Below, one piece after another: positions 1 to 7,684 of a stretch of DNA of 33,816 bases. Position 1 is the stretch's first letter. Every line of letters starts with the position of its first letter. The notes beneath the pieces are model-generated. The model searched no databases. It saw nothing but the letters and a program-made list of their open reading frames with translations, and was not told the DNA's origin. The DNA comes from Pseudomonadota bacterium (GTDB lineage Bacteria; Pseudomonadota; Gammaproteobacteria; Steroidobacterales; Steroidobacteraceae), in the NCBI GenBank assembly GCA_021792755.1, contig JAJYUA010000008.1, forward strand, positions 1-33,816. Direction: 5' to 3'. Position numbers and translations under genes: made by a program.

Positions 1-127
1 CCCCCCACAGCACCTGCGCAATGTCCGCCATCCCCAGCGGCATCCCAGGATGCCCCGAATTCGCCCTCTGCACCGCATCCATCGACAGCGCACGCAGACA
101 ATTGGCCAGCTCTCGGCGTGTGATCAT
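1..127 (-). CDS. tkt: Transketolase, N-terminal fragment (runs off left edge)
   Basis: The minus strand from an ATG at 127 reads 42 codons to the window edge. It begins [20 protein letters not shown] and continues [21 protein letters not shown]. This is the conserved start of transketolase: the SGHPG loop carries the His that contacts thiamine diphosphate, and the GMADIA..LW segment follows. The enzyme moves two-carbon units in the pentose phosphate and Calvin pathways, in the cytoplasm. AAAGGG at 136-141 is a good ribosome binding site nine bases before the ATG. Only the N-terminus is visible, so the symbol cannot be refined to tktA, tktB or cbbT. The gene is divergent from cpdA. Confidence 0.9.
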   Translation of the reverse strand, partial: MITRRELANCLRALSMDAVQRANSGHPGMPLGMADIAQVLWG

Positions 128-251
128 CAAAATGGCCCTTTCAGTGAGCAGTGTTCCTGAGGAGTCGTTCCCGGGTCGCCTCCGGCGGCCATACTTTCTG
201 CCCGGAGACGGATGTACCGCCACCGCGCCGGGTTAAAGGGGAAGCGGGCGC

Positions 252-280
252 ATTGTCCCTTAGCGGCGCTCAATGCTCAA
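252..280 (-). promoter_or_regulatory. Candidate sigma-70 promoter for transketolase gene
   Basis: On the minus strand TTGAGC (275-280), a 17-base spacer and GACAAT (252-257) each match four of six consensus bases. Transcription would start near 245, giving a leader of about 120 nt before the transketolase ATG at 127. This is an inference from sequence only. Confidence 0.3.
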
Positions 281-327
281 TCGCCGTTTCCCGCGAGTCC
301 CGCAGCGCCGGCCGGTCGCGCAGCACC

Positions 328-374
328 GGACAACTGGTTGCCCCTTTTGCGGTTTTACAGTTGTCCCGGGCAAC
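328..374. repeat. Two interleaved perfect inverted repeats
   Basis: GGACAACTG (328-336) is the exact reverse complement of CAGTTGTCC (358-366). GTTGCCC (337-343) is the exact reverse complement of GGGCAAC (368-374). The arms are ordered A-B-A'-B', so the second copy is a swapped version of the first. Either stem could form, or the arms could be protein binding sites between two divergent genes. The linker after the A' arm is one base, too short for a normal H-type pseudoknot with both full stems. Confidence 0.6.
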
Positions 375-462
375 GCCTGCAGCGGGGCGGGTGTGCGCGG
401 CGGCTCACACGAGCTGCCCCCGGTGCGATCCAGTTCATAGTCGCCTCCTATTGCAACTCTGC

Positions 463-468
463 TACGCT
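463..468 (+). promoter_or_regulatory. Possible extended -10 box of cpdA, leaderless transcript
   Basis: TGC precedes TACGCT (463-468), resembling an extended -10 element. Seven or eight bases downstream is the cpdA ATG at 476, and no Shine-Dalgarno sequence lies between. A start of transcription at or next to the ATG would give a leaderless mRNA. No -35 box is clear. Confidence 0.3.
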
Positions 469-475
469 CGGCTCC

Positions 476-1255
476 ATGAGCACTGTGCGCCTGACGCAGT
501 TCACGGACCTGCACCTGTGCGCCGAGGAGAGTGGCCGGCTGCGCGGCGTTCCGACGCTGGCATCGCTCTCGGCAGTGCTCGATCATGCCCGGCGAGGGCA
601 ATGGCCTCCCGATGCACTGCTCGTCACCGGAGACCTGGTACAGGACGACTCCGCCGGCTATGCGCACGTCAGGCGCATGTTCGGTTCACTGCGTCTGCCG
701 GTGCTGTGTCTGCCCGGCAACCACGATCGCCCGGAGGCGATGCATCGGGAGCTGTCCCGCGGCCCGTTCGTGACCGGCGGCCACGTCGATCTGGGAGTGT
801 GGCGCATCGTCCTGCTCGACAGCGTCGTTCCCGGTCGTGCCGGCGGCGCCCTGTCCGAGGCAAGCCTCGCGGGGCTCGACGAGACGCTCGCCAACGCCGG
901 CACGCGCCACGCGCTGGTGTGCCTGCATCATCATCCTGTGCCCATGATGAGTCGCTGGCTCGACCAGGTCGGGCTCGCGAACCCGCGGGATTTCTTCTCG
1001 GTCATCGATCGCCACGTCAACGTGCGCGGCGTCATCTGGGGACACGTGCATCAGAGTTTCGATGCGCTGCGCAACGGCGTGCGGCTGCTCGCCACGCCCT
1101 CCACCTGCGCGCAGTTCCTGCCGCGCGCCGACCAATTTGCGCTCGACCATAGCCCGCCCGCCTATCGGACGCTCGCGCTGAGAGCCGACGGCTCCATCGC
1201 GACGGAGGTGTTATGGACCGACATGCCCGCCCGGGACTCCGTTTCCGCCGCCTAG
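476..1255 (+). CDS. cpdA: CpdA-type 3',5'-cyclic-AMP phosphodiesterase (calcineurin-like metallophosphoesterase)
   Basis: This 259-residue protein is close in length to E. coli CpdA (275). It carries the class III phosphodiesterase metal ligands in order: D11 and H13 (FTDLHL), GD at 52-53 (TGDLVQD), GNHD at 81-84, HHHPV at 151-155 and GHVH at 189-192. The family hydrolyses cyclic AMP to AMP in the cytoplasm with an Fe/Mn-type two-metal centre, which limits CRP signalling. The ATG at 476 was chosen because homology begins at once with MSTVRLTQFTDLHL; longer reading is possible upstream but looks noncoding. There is no clear ribosome binding site, which fits a leaderless message. It converges on the glycosyltransferase gene, with stops 61 bases apart. 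Other metallophosphoesterase substrates are possible. Confidence 0.85.
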   Translation: MSTVRLTQFTDLHLCAEESGRLRGVPTLASLSAVLDHARRGQWPPDALLVTGDLVQDDSAGYAHVRRMFGSLRLPVLCLPGNHDRPEAMHRELSRGPFVTGGHVDLGVWRIVLLDSVVPGRAGGALSEASLAGLDETLANAGTRHALVCLHHHPVPMMSRWLDQVGLANPRDFFSVIDRHVNVRGVIWGHVHQSFDALRNGVRLLATPSTCAQFLPRADQFALDHSPPAYRTLALRADGSIATEVLWTDMPARDSVSAA

Positions 1256-1316
1256 CACGAAGCGCCGGTTGCGGGCATCGCGCCGCGCCGGCTGCGCGCC
1301 GGCCCCGGCCGCCCGA

Positions 1317-2381
1317 TCAGCCCGCCAGCACCTGCCGCCAGCGCCGCGCCACGGCCGACAGGCGGAAGCGTGGATCGGGGCCGGTCACCGGCCGCTGCCC
1401 GGAGCGCCAGGCGCGGATGCGCTCCACGTAATCGTCAAACAGGCCGAGGCGGGCGGCCAGCCGGGCCGGGGCGGCGCGGCAACGCGACGGGCACGAGCCA
1501 AGCAACCCCTCATAGAGGCGCTTGGCCGCAGTGACCGGCAGAATCTGCCGGTCATCGCCGATCACCTCCCGCGCGGCGCCACAATCGTGGGTGAGCACTG
1601 GCGTGCCGAGGGCGTTGGACTCGGCGAACACCAAGCCGAAGGTCTCCGGGATGAGGAAGTTGGGAAAGAAGGTGCACAGCGCCGTGCGCACCTCGGCATG
1701 CATGCGGTGCTGCGGCTGAGGCCCCAGGTACTGCACGCCGCGGGTGCGGCCGGCGCTCCCCTCCTTGTACCCGGGGTTGCCGACGACCAGCCTCAGGTCC
1801 GGCATCCGCCGCCGCAGCGCATCGAAGGCGTCCAGCGTGAACTTCAGCCCCTTGTTGGGCGAGGAGAGAAACACCAGCTTGCGCTCGTCGACGGCCGTAC
1901 CGTCCGGCCGCAGTCCGTCGTCTATCGGGTTGTAGATCGTGCACGCGGCGACACTCTCGTGCGCCTTCATCCAGCGCAACGTCGCCTCCACGGCCTGGCG
2001 TTGGGTATCCGACACGCACACGATGCGCACGTCGAGATCGCGCAGCAGAGCGCCGGTCGAGGCGAGCCAGCGGGCGCGCCGCGAGCCGGGCCGCATCCTG
2101 TCGTGCAGCCACAGAAACACGCGCGCGTTGGGATACAGCGCGCGCACCACCGGCAAGGCGCGGGAATCGCGGTTGACGATGACACGGCCGATATCCGGAT
2201 CGCGCGCAGGAGGAAGGTAGCGGCCGGCGGGCACCGTGCGGTTGTGCTGGACGACGAGCGCGTCCAGCGCATCGGCCACGCGGACCACGGTCGCCTCGGT
2301 CCCGCCCATCGCCTGCCCTCGAAGCGTGCCGGTATCGTAAGGATGGGCGCACGCAGGGTCGTAGAACAGGATGGAGCTCAT
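1317..2381 (-). CDS. GT4-family glycosyltransferase
   Basis: This 354-residue protein has a GT-B fold signature. GGTE at 26-29 fits the N-terminal nucleotide-sugar side. SSPNKGL at 173-179 matches the donor-phosphate region after the interdomain linker. PETFGLVFAE holds the E-x7-E pair (E246, E254) typical of retaining GT4 enzymes, followed by LGTPVL. It should transfer a sugar from a nucleotide donor to a glycan or lipid at the cytoplasmic side of the membrane; donor and acceptor cannot be read from sequence. No signal peptide or membrane segment is seen. It follows the putative sugar O-methyltransferase gene on the same strand by 99 bases, so the pair may decorate the same surface glycan. 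The ATG at 2381 has only a weak ribosome binding site. Confidence 0.8.
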   Translation of the reverse strand: MSSILFYDPACAHPYDTGTLRGQAMGGTEATVVRVADALDALVVQHNRTVPAGRYLPPARDPDIGRVIVNRDSRALPVVRALYPNARVFLWLHDRMRPGSRRARWLASTGALLRDLDVRIVCVSDTQRQAVEATLRWMKAHESVAACTIYNPIDDGLRPDGTAVDERKLVFLSSPNKGLKFTLDAFDALRRRMPDLRLVVGNPGYKEGSAGRTRGVQYLGPQPQHRMHAEVRTALCTFFPNFLIPETFGLVFAESNALGTPVLTHDCGAAREVIGDDRQILPVTAAKRLYEGLLGSCPSRCRAAPARLAARLGLFDDYVERIRAWRSGQRPVTGPDPRFRLSAVARRWRQVLAG

Positions 2382-2480
2382 GACGATCGATCGAGGCGCA
2401 TCGGAATCGAATGCAGAAACGGCCCGCCGCCGGCGCGGCCGCAGCGCCGCCCGGTCACCTGGCCGCGCCTGGCGCGCAAG

Positions 2481-3425
2481 CTAAGCCCTGGCGGCATTCC
2501 TTCCGATCAGATAGAAGTTGTTCCGATACACGGGACATTCGAAATGCTGCCAGCGAAATTGCGGCAGGCGTTTCTCGAGCGACCCGAACCACGCGACGTT
2601 GTCGGTTTCGCCGAAGGCTCTCTGGTAGGCAAGCAGAACATAGCCGCAGCCCTCGAGAGCCGGCACGATCTGCTCGCGAACCGTTGGCGGCGTCTCGCTG
2701 AGGGACCAGGTCGCGACGAAAAGAGACGGCTCGCGCTCGGCGACATGCCGCATCAGCACATCGCGCGCGCCGGGATCTGCGCCCGTCAGCCACTCGATAT
2801 TAGCCGGTGCTGCGCCGTCCGCGGTGCCTGGAAACACGTTGCGCAAATAAAAGCGCTGCAGCGCGCACATCACGGGCAGGTCCCAGATCAGGTACTTCTC
2901 CCGGTAACAGATGTTGCGAAGGAGACGGCAGAAGCCGCCGTAGCCCCCGCCGAAGTCCACGACGAGCCGCAGCCCGGCGAGGTCGAGCTGCGTCGCCTCG
3001 AGCAGCCGTATCAGATGATAGGCGTGCTGGACGAGCAGAGGGCTGCTCAACGGATAATGCGGATTGACCAGCGGCTTGCCGACCGGCGATTCGGTCAACG
3101 CCCGCTGAAATTCCGGCGAGAATCGGTCGGACCCGAGCACGTGGCGCAGATAGCCCCTGGAGCGGCCGCGTATGCGCGGGTGCATCGTCTTGGCTATGGG
3201 GGGCAGGCGCAGGAACTGATCGACGCCGCTTGCTCTCAGAGCGCCCGCAATTTCGGCGGCGAGCCGATTCCACTCACCGGCCGCCACCTCCCGCGCAGCC
3301 GCCCGCTCGAGCTCGGCCAGCAATTCCTCCGCGTGGCGCAGGCGCGGCGGCGGGTAATCGCCGAGAATCCTCGCCGCGATCCGCCGCGCCAGGTTGTCCG
3401 CCTCGATTCGCATCGACTCAGCCAT
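2481..3425 (-). CDS. Putative sugar O-methyltransferase
   Basis: This 314-residue protein has an SAM-binding motif I, VVDFGGGYGGFCRL (DFGGGYGG at 157-164), followed by IWDLPVMCALQRFYL (180-194), where an acidic residue ends the second strand. The pattern, including a conserved NPHYPLSSPLLVQHAYH region (121-135) before motif I and a late ATWSLSE segment, resembles the family annotated as putative sugar O-methyltransferase in polysaccharide loci. It should methylate a sugar hydroxyl using SAM, but the substrate is unknown. The N-terminal 70 residues are charged and helical. It sits just upstream of a GT4 glycosyltransferase, which supports a glycan role. ATG 3425 has no strong ribosome binding site; ATG 3413 is an alternative. 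Confidence 0.7.
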   Translation of the reverse strand: MAESMRIEADNLARRIAARILGDYPPPRLRHAEELLAELERAAAREVAAGEWNRLAAEIAGALRASGVDQFLRLPPIAKTMHPRIRGRSRGYLRHVLGSDRFSPEFQRALTESPVGKPLVNPHYPLSSPLLVQHAYHLIRLLEATQLDLAGLRLVVDFGGGYGGFCRLLRNICYREKYLIWDLPVMCALQRFYLRNVFPGTADGAAPANIEWLTGADPGARDVLMRHVAEREPSLFVATWSLSETPPTVREQIVPALEGCGYVLLAYQRAFGETDNVAWFGSLEKRLPQFRWQHFECPVYRNNFYLIGRNAARA

Positions 3426-3521
3426 CTTTGGTCGTCCCGCATTGCTTTCGCGCAGCGCATCTTGACGTTTCGCGGAGCTTTGCTGCGAGGCTCGCCTCCG
3501 CGTTGTCGCCGGGGAAACCGC

Positions 3522-4004
3522 CTACCGCGGGCGGCGCTGGGGCTTCTTGTGCGCGAGTATAGCCCGGCGCCTGCCCGCAAGACGGCGCGCCGCTCTGCCG
3601 GGCGCGGCGTCGGAGACGCCCGAGAATCCTCCGCGCGTGACGCGTTGGTCGGCCCTGAGCAGCCCGAGCCTCTCGAGGCGCGCTTCGATGGCACGGAGCG
3701 TGCGCCTGTGCCTGCGGGCGATCGCCTCCGGGGTCTCCCCCGCCTTGAACGCCGCGACCAGAGTGTCTTCCTCCTCGGCACTCCAGGTGCGCCCCACGTT
3801 GGCGGGCAACAGCGCGCGGCGCTGCGCGCGTGCGGCGGAGTGCTCGAGCGCCGCCACCGCGGCGAGCAACGCCCGCAGCACCTCGGCCCGCTGCAGCACC
3901 GACTCGGCGGGCAGCGCCTCCCCGGTGCGGGGGTCGAGCCCCTGGATCAGCGCCTTGAGCGTCTCCCCGGCCCTGAGGTCTTTGTCGGCTTGCGTATCGT
4001 GCAT
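3522..4004 (-). CDS. Small SANT/Myb-like helix-turn-helix protein
   Basis: This 160-residue soluble protein has no assigned function that I know. Residues 1-65 are helical and rich in Ala, Leu and Arg. Residues 72-116 (GRTWSAEEEDTL then AFKAGETPEAIARRHRR) look like a SANT/Myb or resolvase-type helix-turn-helix in which a Trp and acidic run open helix 1. The tail after 120 is very basic (RRLAGRRR, KKPQRRPR), fitting nucleic-acid binding. Similar short proteins with a WS.EED.L motif occur in other proteobacteria as hypothetical proteins. It lies 96 bases upstream of the O-methyltransferase gene on the same strand and divergent from the CPBP protease gene. The role is unknown; DNA binding is inferred. 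Confidence 0.65.
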   Translation of the reverse strand: MHDTQADKDLRAGETLKALIQGLDPRTGEALPAESVLQRAEVLRALLAAVAALEHSAARAQRRALLPANVGRTWSAEEEDTLVAAFKAGETPEAIARRHRRTLRAIEARLERLGLLRADQRVTRGGFSGVSDAAPGRAARRLAGRRRAILAHKKPQRRPR

Positions 4005-4200
4005 GCGTGCTCCCCCGGCGATGAGCCCATCGGACCCGCGCGATCATTGTCGGCAGGCTCGGGGCCGGATTTCCAGGCCCGAAACTGACGCGTTCGTGTA
4101 GATTTGCGCGCATCGGCGCCTCGCCCTTAGAGTGCGCGCCTCGGCGCGCGTCGGACCTGAGCCGGGCCGGCGGCGTCCAAAGCACAAGGATGCCCTGACG

Positions 4201-5097
4201 ATGCGCGCCTTTGCGTGGTTCCTGCTGCTGATCGCCTTCAGTCTCGGTTGCATGGCCGTATTCAGCTATCCGGCCTGGCTGCTGCTGCATCCGCATTTCA
4301 ATTTCCCCTTTCCCCGCATCGGCGAGCGCATCGGCATGCTCGGGTTCCTGGTGGGCTTCCTGCTGGTTGCGCGCCGGCTGCGGCTCGGGGACCGGGCGAG
4401 CCTTGGGTTCGGCGCGCCGCGGCGCATCTACCTGCGCGAGCTTTCGCTGGGGCTCGTGATCGGGGTGCTCACCATGGCGCTTGTCGTGGCGAGCATGACC
4501 CTCCTGGGGCTGCTCGACTGGCATCGGGCGGCGCGCCTGGGAGGCGCGGGGCTCGCCGGGCTCATCGCCAAGCGGCTGCTGAGCGGCCTTGCCGTCGGGC
4601 TCATCGAGGAGACCGCGCTGCGGGGCGCGATGTTCGCCGGCATTCAACGGGAGTCCGGCACACTCCTCGCCATCGCGCTCACGTCGGTGGTGTACTCCTG
4701 GACCCACTTCCTCGGCGTGGCTCACATCCCGCCGGCGGCGGTCAATCCAGACAGCGGCGTGGCGCTGCTCGAGGCCACCCTGGGCGAGTTTGCCCATCCG
4801 CTCGGCATCGCCGACGCATTTCTGTGCCTCACCGCGGTCGGCGTGGTCCTCGCGATCGTGCGCTCGCTCACGGGCAATACCGCCGCCAGCATGGGGCTGC
4901 ACGCCGGCTGGGTTTGGGTCATGCTGGTCGTGCACGGCCTGTCCGCGCCCGACCTCGCCTCGCCCCTGCGCTTCCTGCTCAGCCGCCACGACGGGTTCAC
5001 CGGCTGGCTGGTGCTCGCCTGGACCGTGCCGCTCGGTTTCGCACTGCGCTGGTTCTACTCGCGGCGGGCCGCCTCATACCGCTCGAGCACCGCCTGA
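4201..5097 (+). CDS. CPBP-family intramembrane metalloprotease
   Basis: This 298-residue polytopic membrane protein has hydrophobic segments near 4-30, 45-58, 82-105, 118-135, 152-172, 205-222, 230-248 and 268-285. It carries all CPBP (Abi/Rce1) motifs: EETALRG (E136, E137, R141), WTHF (H169) and GLHAGW (H234). The Glu and His residues form the presumed active site of this glutamic or metal-type intramembrane peptidase. Bacterial members are tied to protein processing and sometimes bacteriocin immunity; the substrate here is unknown. The ATG at 4201 was preferred over upstream starts because it opens the first membrane helix and has AAGGA upstream. The last 24 bases overlap the 3' end of mpl on the opposite strand. 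Confidence 0.8.
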   Translation: MRAFAWFLLLIAFSLGCMAVFSYPAWLLLHPHFNFPFPRIGERIGMLGFLVGFLLVARRLRLGDRASLGFGAPRRIYLRELSLGLVIGVLTMALVVASMTLLGLLDWHRAARLGGAGLAGLIAKRLLSGLAVGLIEETALRGAMFAGIQRESGTLLAIALTSVVYSWTHFLGVAHIPPAAVNPDSGVALLEATLGEFAHPLGIADAFLCLTAVGVVLAIVRSLTGNTAASMGLHAGWVWVMLVVHGLSAPDLASPLRFLLSRHDGFTGWLVLAWTVPLGFALRWFYSRRAASYRSSTA

Positions 5098-6465
5098 GGC
5101 GCCGAGCCGTGCCAGCAGCTTGCCATGCAGCCCGCCGAAACCGCCATTGCTCATGATGAGCACATGGTCGCCCGGCCGCAGTGATCGGGCGAGGTCCGTC
5201 GCCAGCGTGTCCACCTCGCCGCGGCCATGGGCGCGCCCGCCAAGCGCCGCCAGCACCGGCGTCGCATCCCAGCCGAGGTCCACGGGCAGGTACAGCCAGA
5301 CCTCATCCGCCCCGGCAAGCGCCCCGGCGAGTCTCTCCCGGTGCACCCCCATGCGCATGGTGTTCGAGCGGGGCTCGAACACGGCGATGAGCCGCGCCGC
5401 GCCGATGCGCCGCCGCAGGCCGTCGACGGTCGTGGCGATCGCCGTCGGGTGGTGGGCGAAGTCATCGTACACACGAATGCCGTTCACTTCGCCGCGCAGC
5501 TGCATGCGGCGGGCAACCCCCTGGAACGTTCCCAGGGACTCGATGGCGCTTTCGACGGTGACGCCGGCGTGGCGCGCGGCCGCGATCGCCCCGAGCGCGT
5601 TGTCCATGTTGTGCGCCCCCATGAGGCTCCACCGCACCGTCCCGCGGGTCCGACCGCCCTGCACCACGTCGAAGGAGGAATAGTCGGACACGCTTGCGGC
5701 CGCGCGCGCCGACCAGTGCGCATCCGGCAGCGCTTCGCGTGCAAACCCCTCCCGTGGCGTCCAGCACCCCATTGCCAGCGTCTCCCTGAGGCGCACATCC
5801 GCGGCATTCCAGACGATGCGGCCGGCCCCCGGGATGGTACGCACCAGATGATGGAACTGGCGCTGGATCGAGGCGACGTCGGGATAGATGTCCGCGTGAT
5901 CGTATTCGAGGTTGTTCAGGACGGCGGTGCGCGGATGGTAATGGACGAACTTGGCGCGCTTGTCGAAAAAGGCGCTGTCGTACTCGTCCGCCTCGATCAC
6001 GAAGAACGAGCCGCGGCCGAGCCGCGCGCTCGTGCCGAAATCCTCCGGCACGCCTCCGATCAGGAAGCCGGGCTCGAGCCCGGCGCGCTCCAGGAGCCAC
6101 GCCAACATGGCGCTCGTCGTGGTCTTGCCGTGCGTGCCCGCCACCGCGAGCACCCAGCGGTCCCGCAGCACTTCGCGAGCCAGCCATTCGGGCCCGGAGG
6201 CGTACGGGATGCCGCGGTCGAGCAGAGCCTCGATCACCGGCTGTCCGCGGGTCATCACATTGCCCACGAGGACCACGTCCGGCCGCAGGTCGAGCTGCCC
6301 GGGCTCGTAGCCCTCGATCAACTCGATGCCGAGCAACTCGAGCTGCGCGCTCATGGGCGGATACACGTTGCGGTCCGATCCGGTGACGCGGTGACCGGCC
6401 TCGCGCGCGATCGCCGCGACGCCGCCCATGAAAGTGCCGCAAACTCCCAAGATGTGTACGTGCAT
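5074..6465 (-). CDS. mpl: UDP-N-acetylmuramate:L-alanyl-gamma-D-glutamyl-meso-diaminopimelate ligase
   Basis: This 463-residue cytoplasmic ligase belongs to the Mur family. It joins recycled L-Ala-gamma-D-Glu-meso-DAP tripeptide to UDP-MurNAc with ATP, feeding murein recycling. It starts MHVHILGVCGTFMGGVA, the Rossmann fold typical of Mpl and MurC, with the Mpl form CGTFMGG. The ATP loop GTHGKTTT is at 110-117. It continues with EADEYDSAFFDKR and LNNLEYDHADIY, both diagnostic for Mpl, and YDDFAHHPTAI followed by EPRSNTMR. Length matches E. coli Mpl (457). The gene is divergent from rnd. A TACAAT box just upstream would give a very short leader. Confidence 0.95.
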   Translation of the reverse strand: MHVHILGVCGTFMGGVAAIAREAGHRVTGSDRNVYPPMSAQLELLGIELIEGYEPGQLDLRPDVVLVGNVMTRGQPVIEALLDRGIPYASGPEWLAREVLRDRWVLAVAGTHGKTTTSAMLAWLLERAGLEPGFLIGGVPEDFGTSARLGRGSFFVIEADEYDSAFFDKRAKFVHYHPRTAVLNNLEYDHADIYPDVASIQRQFHHLVRTIPGAGRIVWNAADVRLRETLAMGCWTPREGFAREALPDAHWSARAAASVSDYSSFDVVQGGRTRGTVRWSLMGAHNMDNALGAIAAARHAGVTVESAIESLGTFQGVARRMQLRGEVNGIRVYDDFAHHPTAIATTVDGLRRRIGAARLIAVFEPRSNTMRMGVHRERLAGALAGADEVWLYLPVDLGWDATPVLAALGGRAHGRGEVDTLATDLARSLRPGDHVLIMSNGGFGGLHGKLLARLGASGGARAV

Positions 6466-6476
6466 AATTGAGGCGG

Positions 6477-6482
6477 ATTGTA
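6477..6482 (-). promoter_or_regulatory. Possible -10 box of mpl
   Basis: TACAAT on the minus strand matches five of six bases of TATAAT and ends 11 bases before the mpl ATG (6465). Transcription would begin about five bases before the start codon. No -35 is obvious and no ribosome binding site is present. Confidence 0.3.
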
Positions 6483-6502
6483 CCGATCAGGAACTTGCCT
6501 CA

Positions 6503-7585
6503 TTGCACTCAATCGCCACCACTGCCGCCGCCGTCGGCGAAATCGCCTCGTCGCTCGCGACGCACTCGGCCATCGGACTCGACACTGAATTTCTGCGCGA
6601 GCGCACTTACAGGGCGCAACTGTGCCTGCTGCAGGTGTCCGACCCCGGCCAGGCCGCCTGCATCGACCCGATCGCCGTAGCGGATCTGTCCGCACTGGCC
6701 CCGGTGCTCGGCGATCCGCGCGTGATCAAGGTACTGCACGCCTCTCGGCAGGACCTCGAGGTGCTGCTGCCGACCGTCGGCATGGTCCGCCCGGTGTTCG
6801 ATACGCAGATTGCCGCCGCGCTTGCCGGCGAAGCGGCCCAGATCGGCTACGGCGAGCTGGTACGCCGCTCGCTCGGCCACGAGCTGCCCAAGGCGCATAC
6901 CCGCACCGACTGGTCCCGACGGCCGCTCTCCCCGGAGCAGATCGAGTATGCGCTGGACGATGTGCGGCACCTGCTGCCGCTCAAGGACGCGCTCACGGAG
7001 CGGCTCGAGCGGCTCGGCCGGCTCGACTGGCTCGCCGAGGAGCTCTCCGCGCTCGAGGAGGCGGGCAGCCTCGAAGTGCGTCCGGAGGACGCCTGGCGGC
7101 GTCTGAAGGGACTGTCTGATCTCGATCCCGGCCGCGAGCGCCTTGCCCGGCTGCTCGCCGCCTGGCGAGAGCGTCGGGCCATGGAAAGAGACCGTCCCCG
7201 CGGCTGGATCCTCGAGGACACGGTGCTGCGCGAGATCGTCGTGCGCGTACCTCGCACCCCGGAAACGCTGGCCGCCGTGCCGGACATGCCCCCAGGCCTC
7301 GTCAGGCACTGCGCGGGGCAGCTGCTCGAATGCGTCAAAGATGCCGCCATTGCCGATCCGCCCCCACCCCTGCCCGCCCGCGCCAGGCCCGATCCGCTCA
7401 AGAGCGCGCTGGTGAAGAAGCTGAGCGCGCTCAACCAAGCCGCGGCAACCGAGCTCGGCCTGAGTCCGGAGGTGCTGGTCACCCGGCGCGAGCTCGAGCA
7501 GCTTGCCGCTGGCCGCAGGGACGTTCCGGTGCTCTGCGGCTGGCGCCGTGAGGTGATCGGCGAGCGGCTGCTGGCGGCGCTTTAG
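6503..7585 (+). CDS. rnd: Ribonuclease D
   Basis: This 3'-to-5' exoribonuclease matures tRNA 3' ends. From a TTG at 6503 it is 360 residues (E. coli RNase D is 375). The DEDDy active site is complete: DTEF (exo I), HASRQDLEVL and FDTQIAA (exo II region), and YALDDVRHLLPL with Tyr four residues before Asp (exo III). Residues about 210-290 form an HRDC-like RNA-binding region (WRRLKG, LARLLAAWRERRA). The TTG was chosen because AGGA lies ten bases upstream and homology begins there; an ATG at 6428 in frame would give 385 residues but would overlap the 5' end of the divergent mpl gene. It converges on adk. Confidence 0.9.
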   Translation: MHSIATTAAAVGEIASSLATHSAIGLDTEFLRERTYRAQLCLLQVSDPGQAACIDPIAVADLSALAPVLGDPRVIKVLHASRQDLEVLLPTVGMVRPVFDTQIAAALAGEAAQIGYGELVRRSLGHELPKAHTRTDWSRRPLSPEQIEYALDDVRHLLPLKDALTERLERLGRLDWLAEELSALEEAGSLEVRPEDAWRRLKGLSDLDPGRERLARLLAAWRERRAMERDRPRGWILEDTVLREIVVRVPRTPETLAAVPDMPPGLVRHCAGQLLECVKDAAIADPPPPLPARARPDPLKSALVKKLSALNQAAATELGLSPEVLVTRRELEQLAAGRRDVPVLCGWRREVIGERLLAAL

Positions 7586-7646
7586 GCCCGCCCGGTTACT
7601 CGGCCCGTCCCGAGCCAACCGTCATTTTGGCCGGCTGGCCCTGCGT

Positions 7647-7681
7647 GGGGCGCGGGGCTTGCGCTCGCCGCCGCGCGCCCC
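7647..7681. terminator. Possible hairpin between rnd and adk
   Basis: GGGGCGCG (7647-7654) and CGCGCCCC (7674-7681) can form an eight-base-pair stem with a 19-base loop between the convergent stops of rnd and adk. No T-run follows on either strand, so a terminator role is only a guess. Confidence 0.25.
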
Positions 7682-7684
7682 GCA

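Larger units (their letters stand above)
128..475. other. Divergent intergenic region between transketolase gene and cpdA
   Basis: This 348-base gap has no convincing gene. It holds the transketolase ribosome binding site, a possible transketolase promoter (252-280), a pair of interleaved inverted repeats (328-374) and a possible -10 box right before cpdA (463-468). Reading frames that cross it have no ribosome binding site and resemble no protein I know. Confidence 0.6.

Noticed and set aside
328..374. Reading the interleaved repeats as a stable H-type RNA pseudoknot
   Set aside because: With no base between the first two arms and one between the last two, the loops cannot span the nine- and seven-base-pair stems.
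393..411. Possible CRP site upstream of cpdA (TGTG ... TCACA)
   Set aside because: The half-sites are two bases too far apart for the TGTGA-N6-TCACA pattern and the left half is incomplete.
1269..4088. A 939-codon open frame on the plus strand opposite the glycosyltransferase, methyltransferase and SANT-like genes
   Set aside because: It is antisense to three recognisable proteins, has no known motifs and is rich in Arg, Ala, Gly and Pro, as expected of a GC-rich shadow frame.
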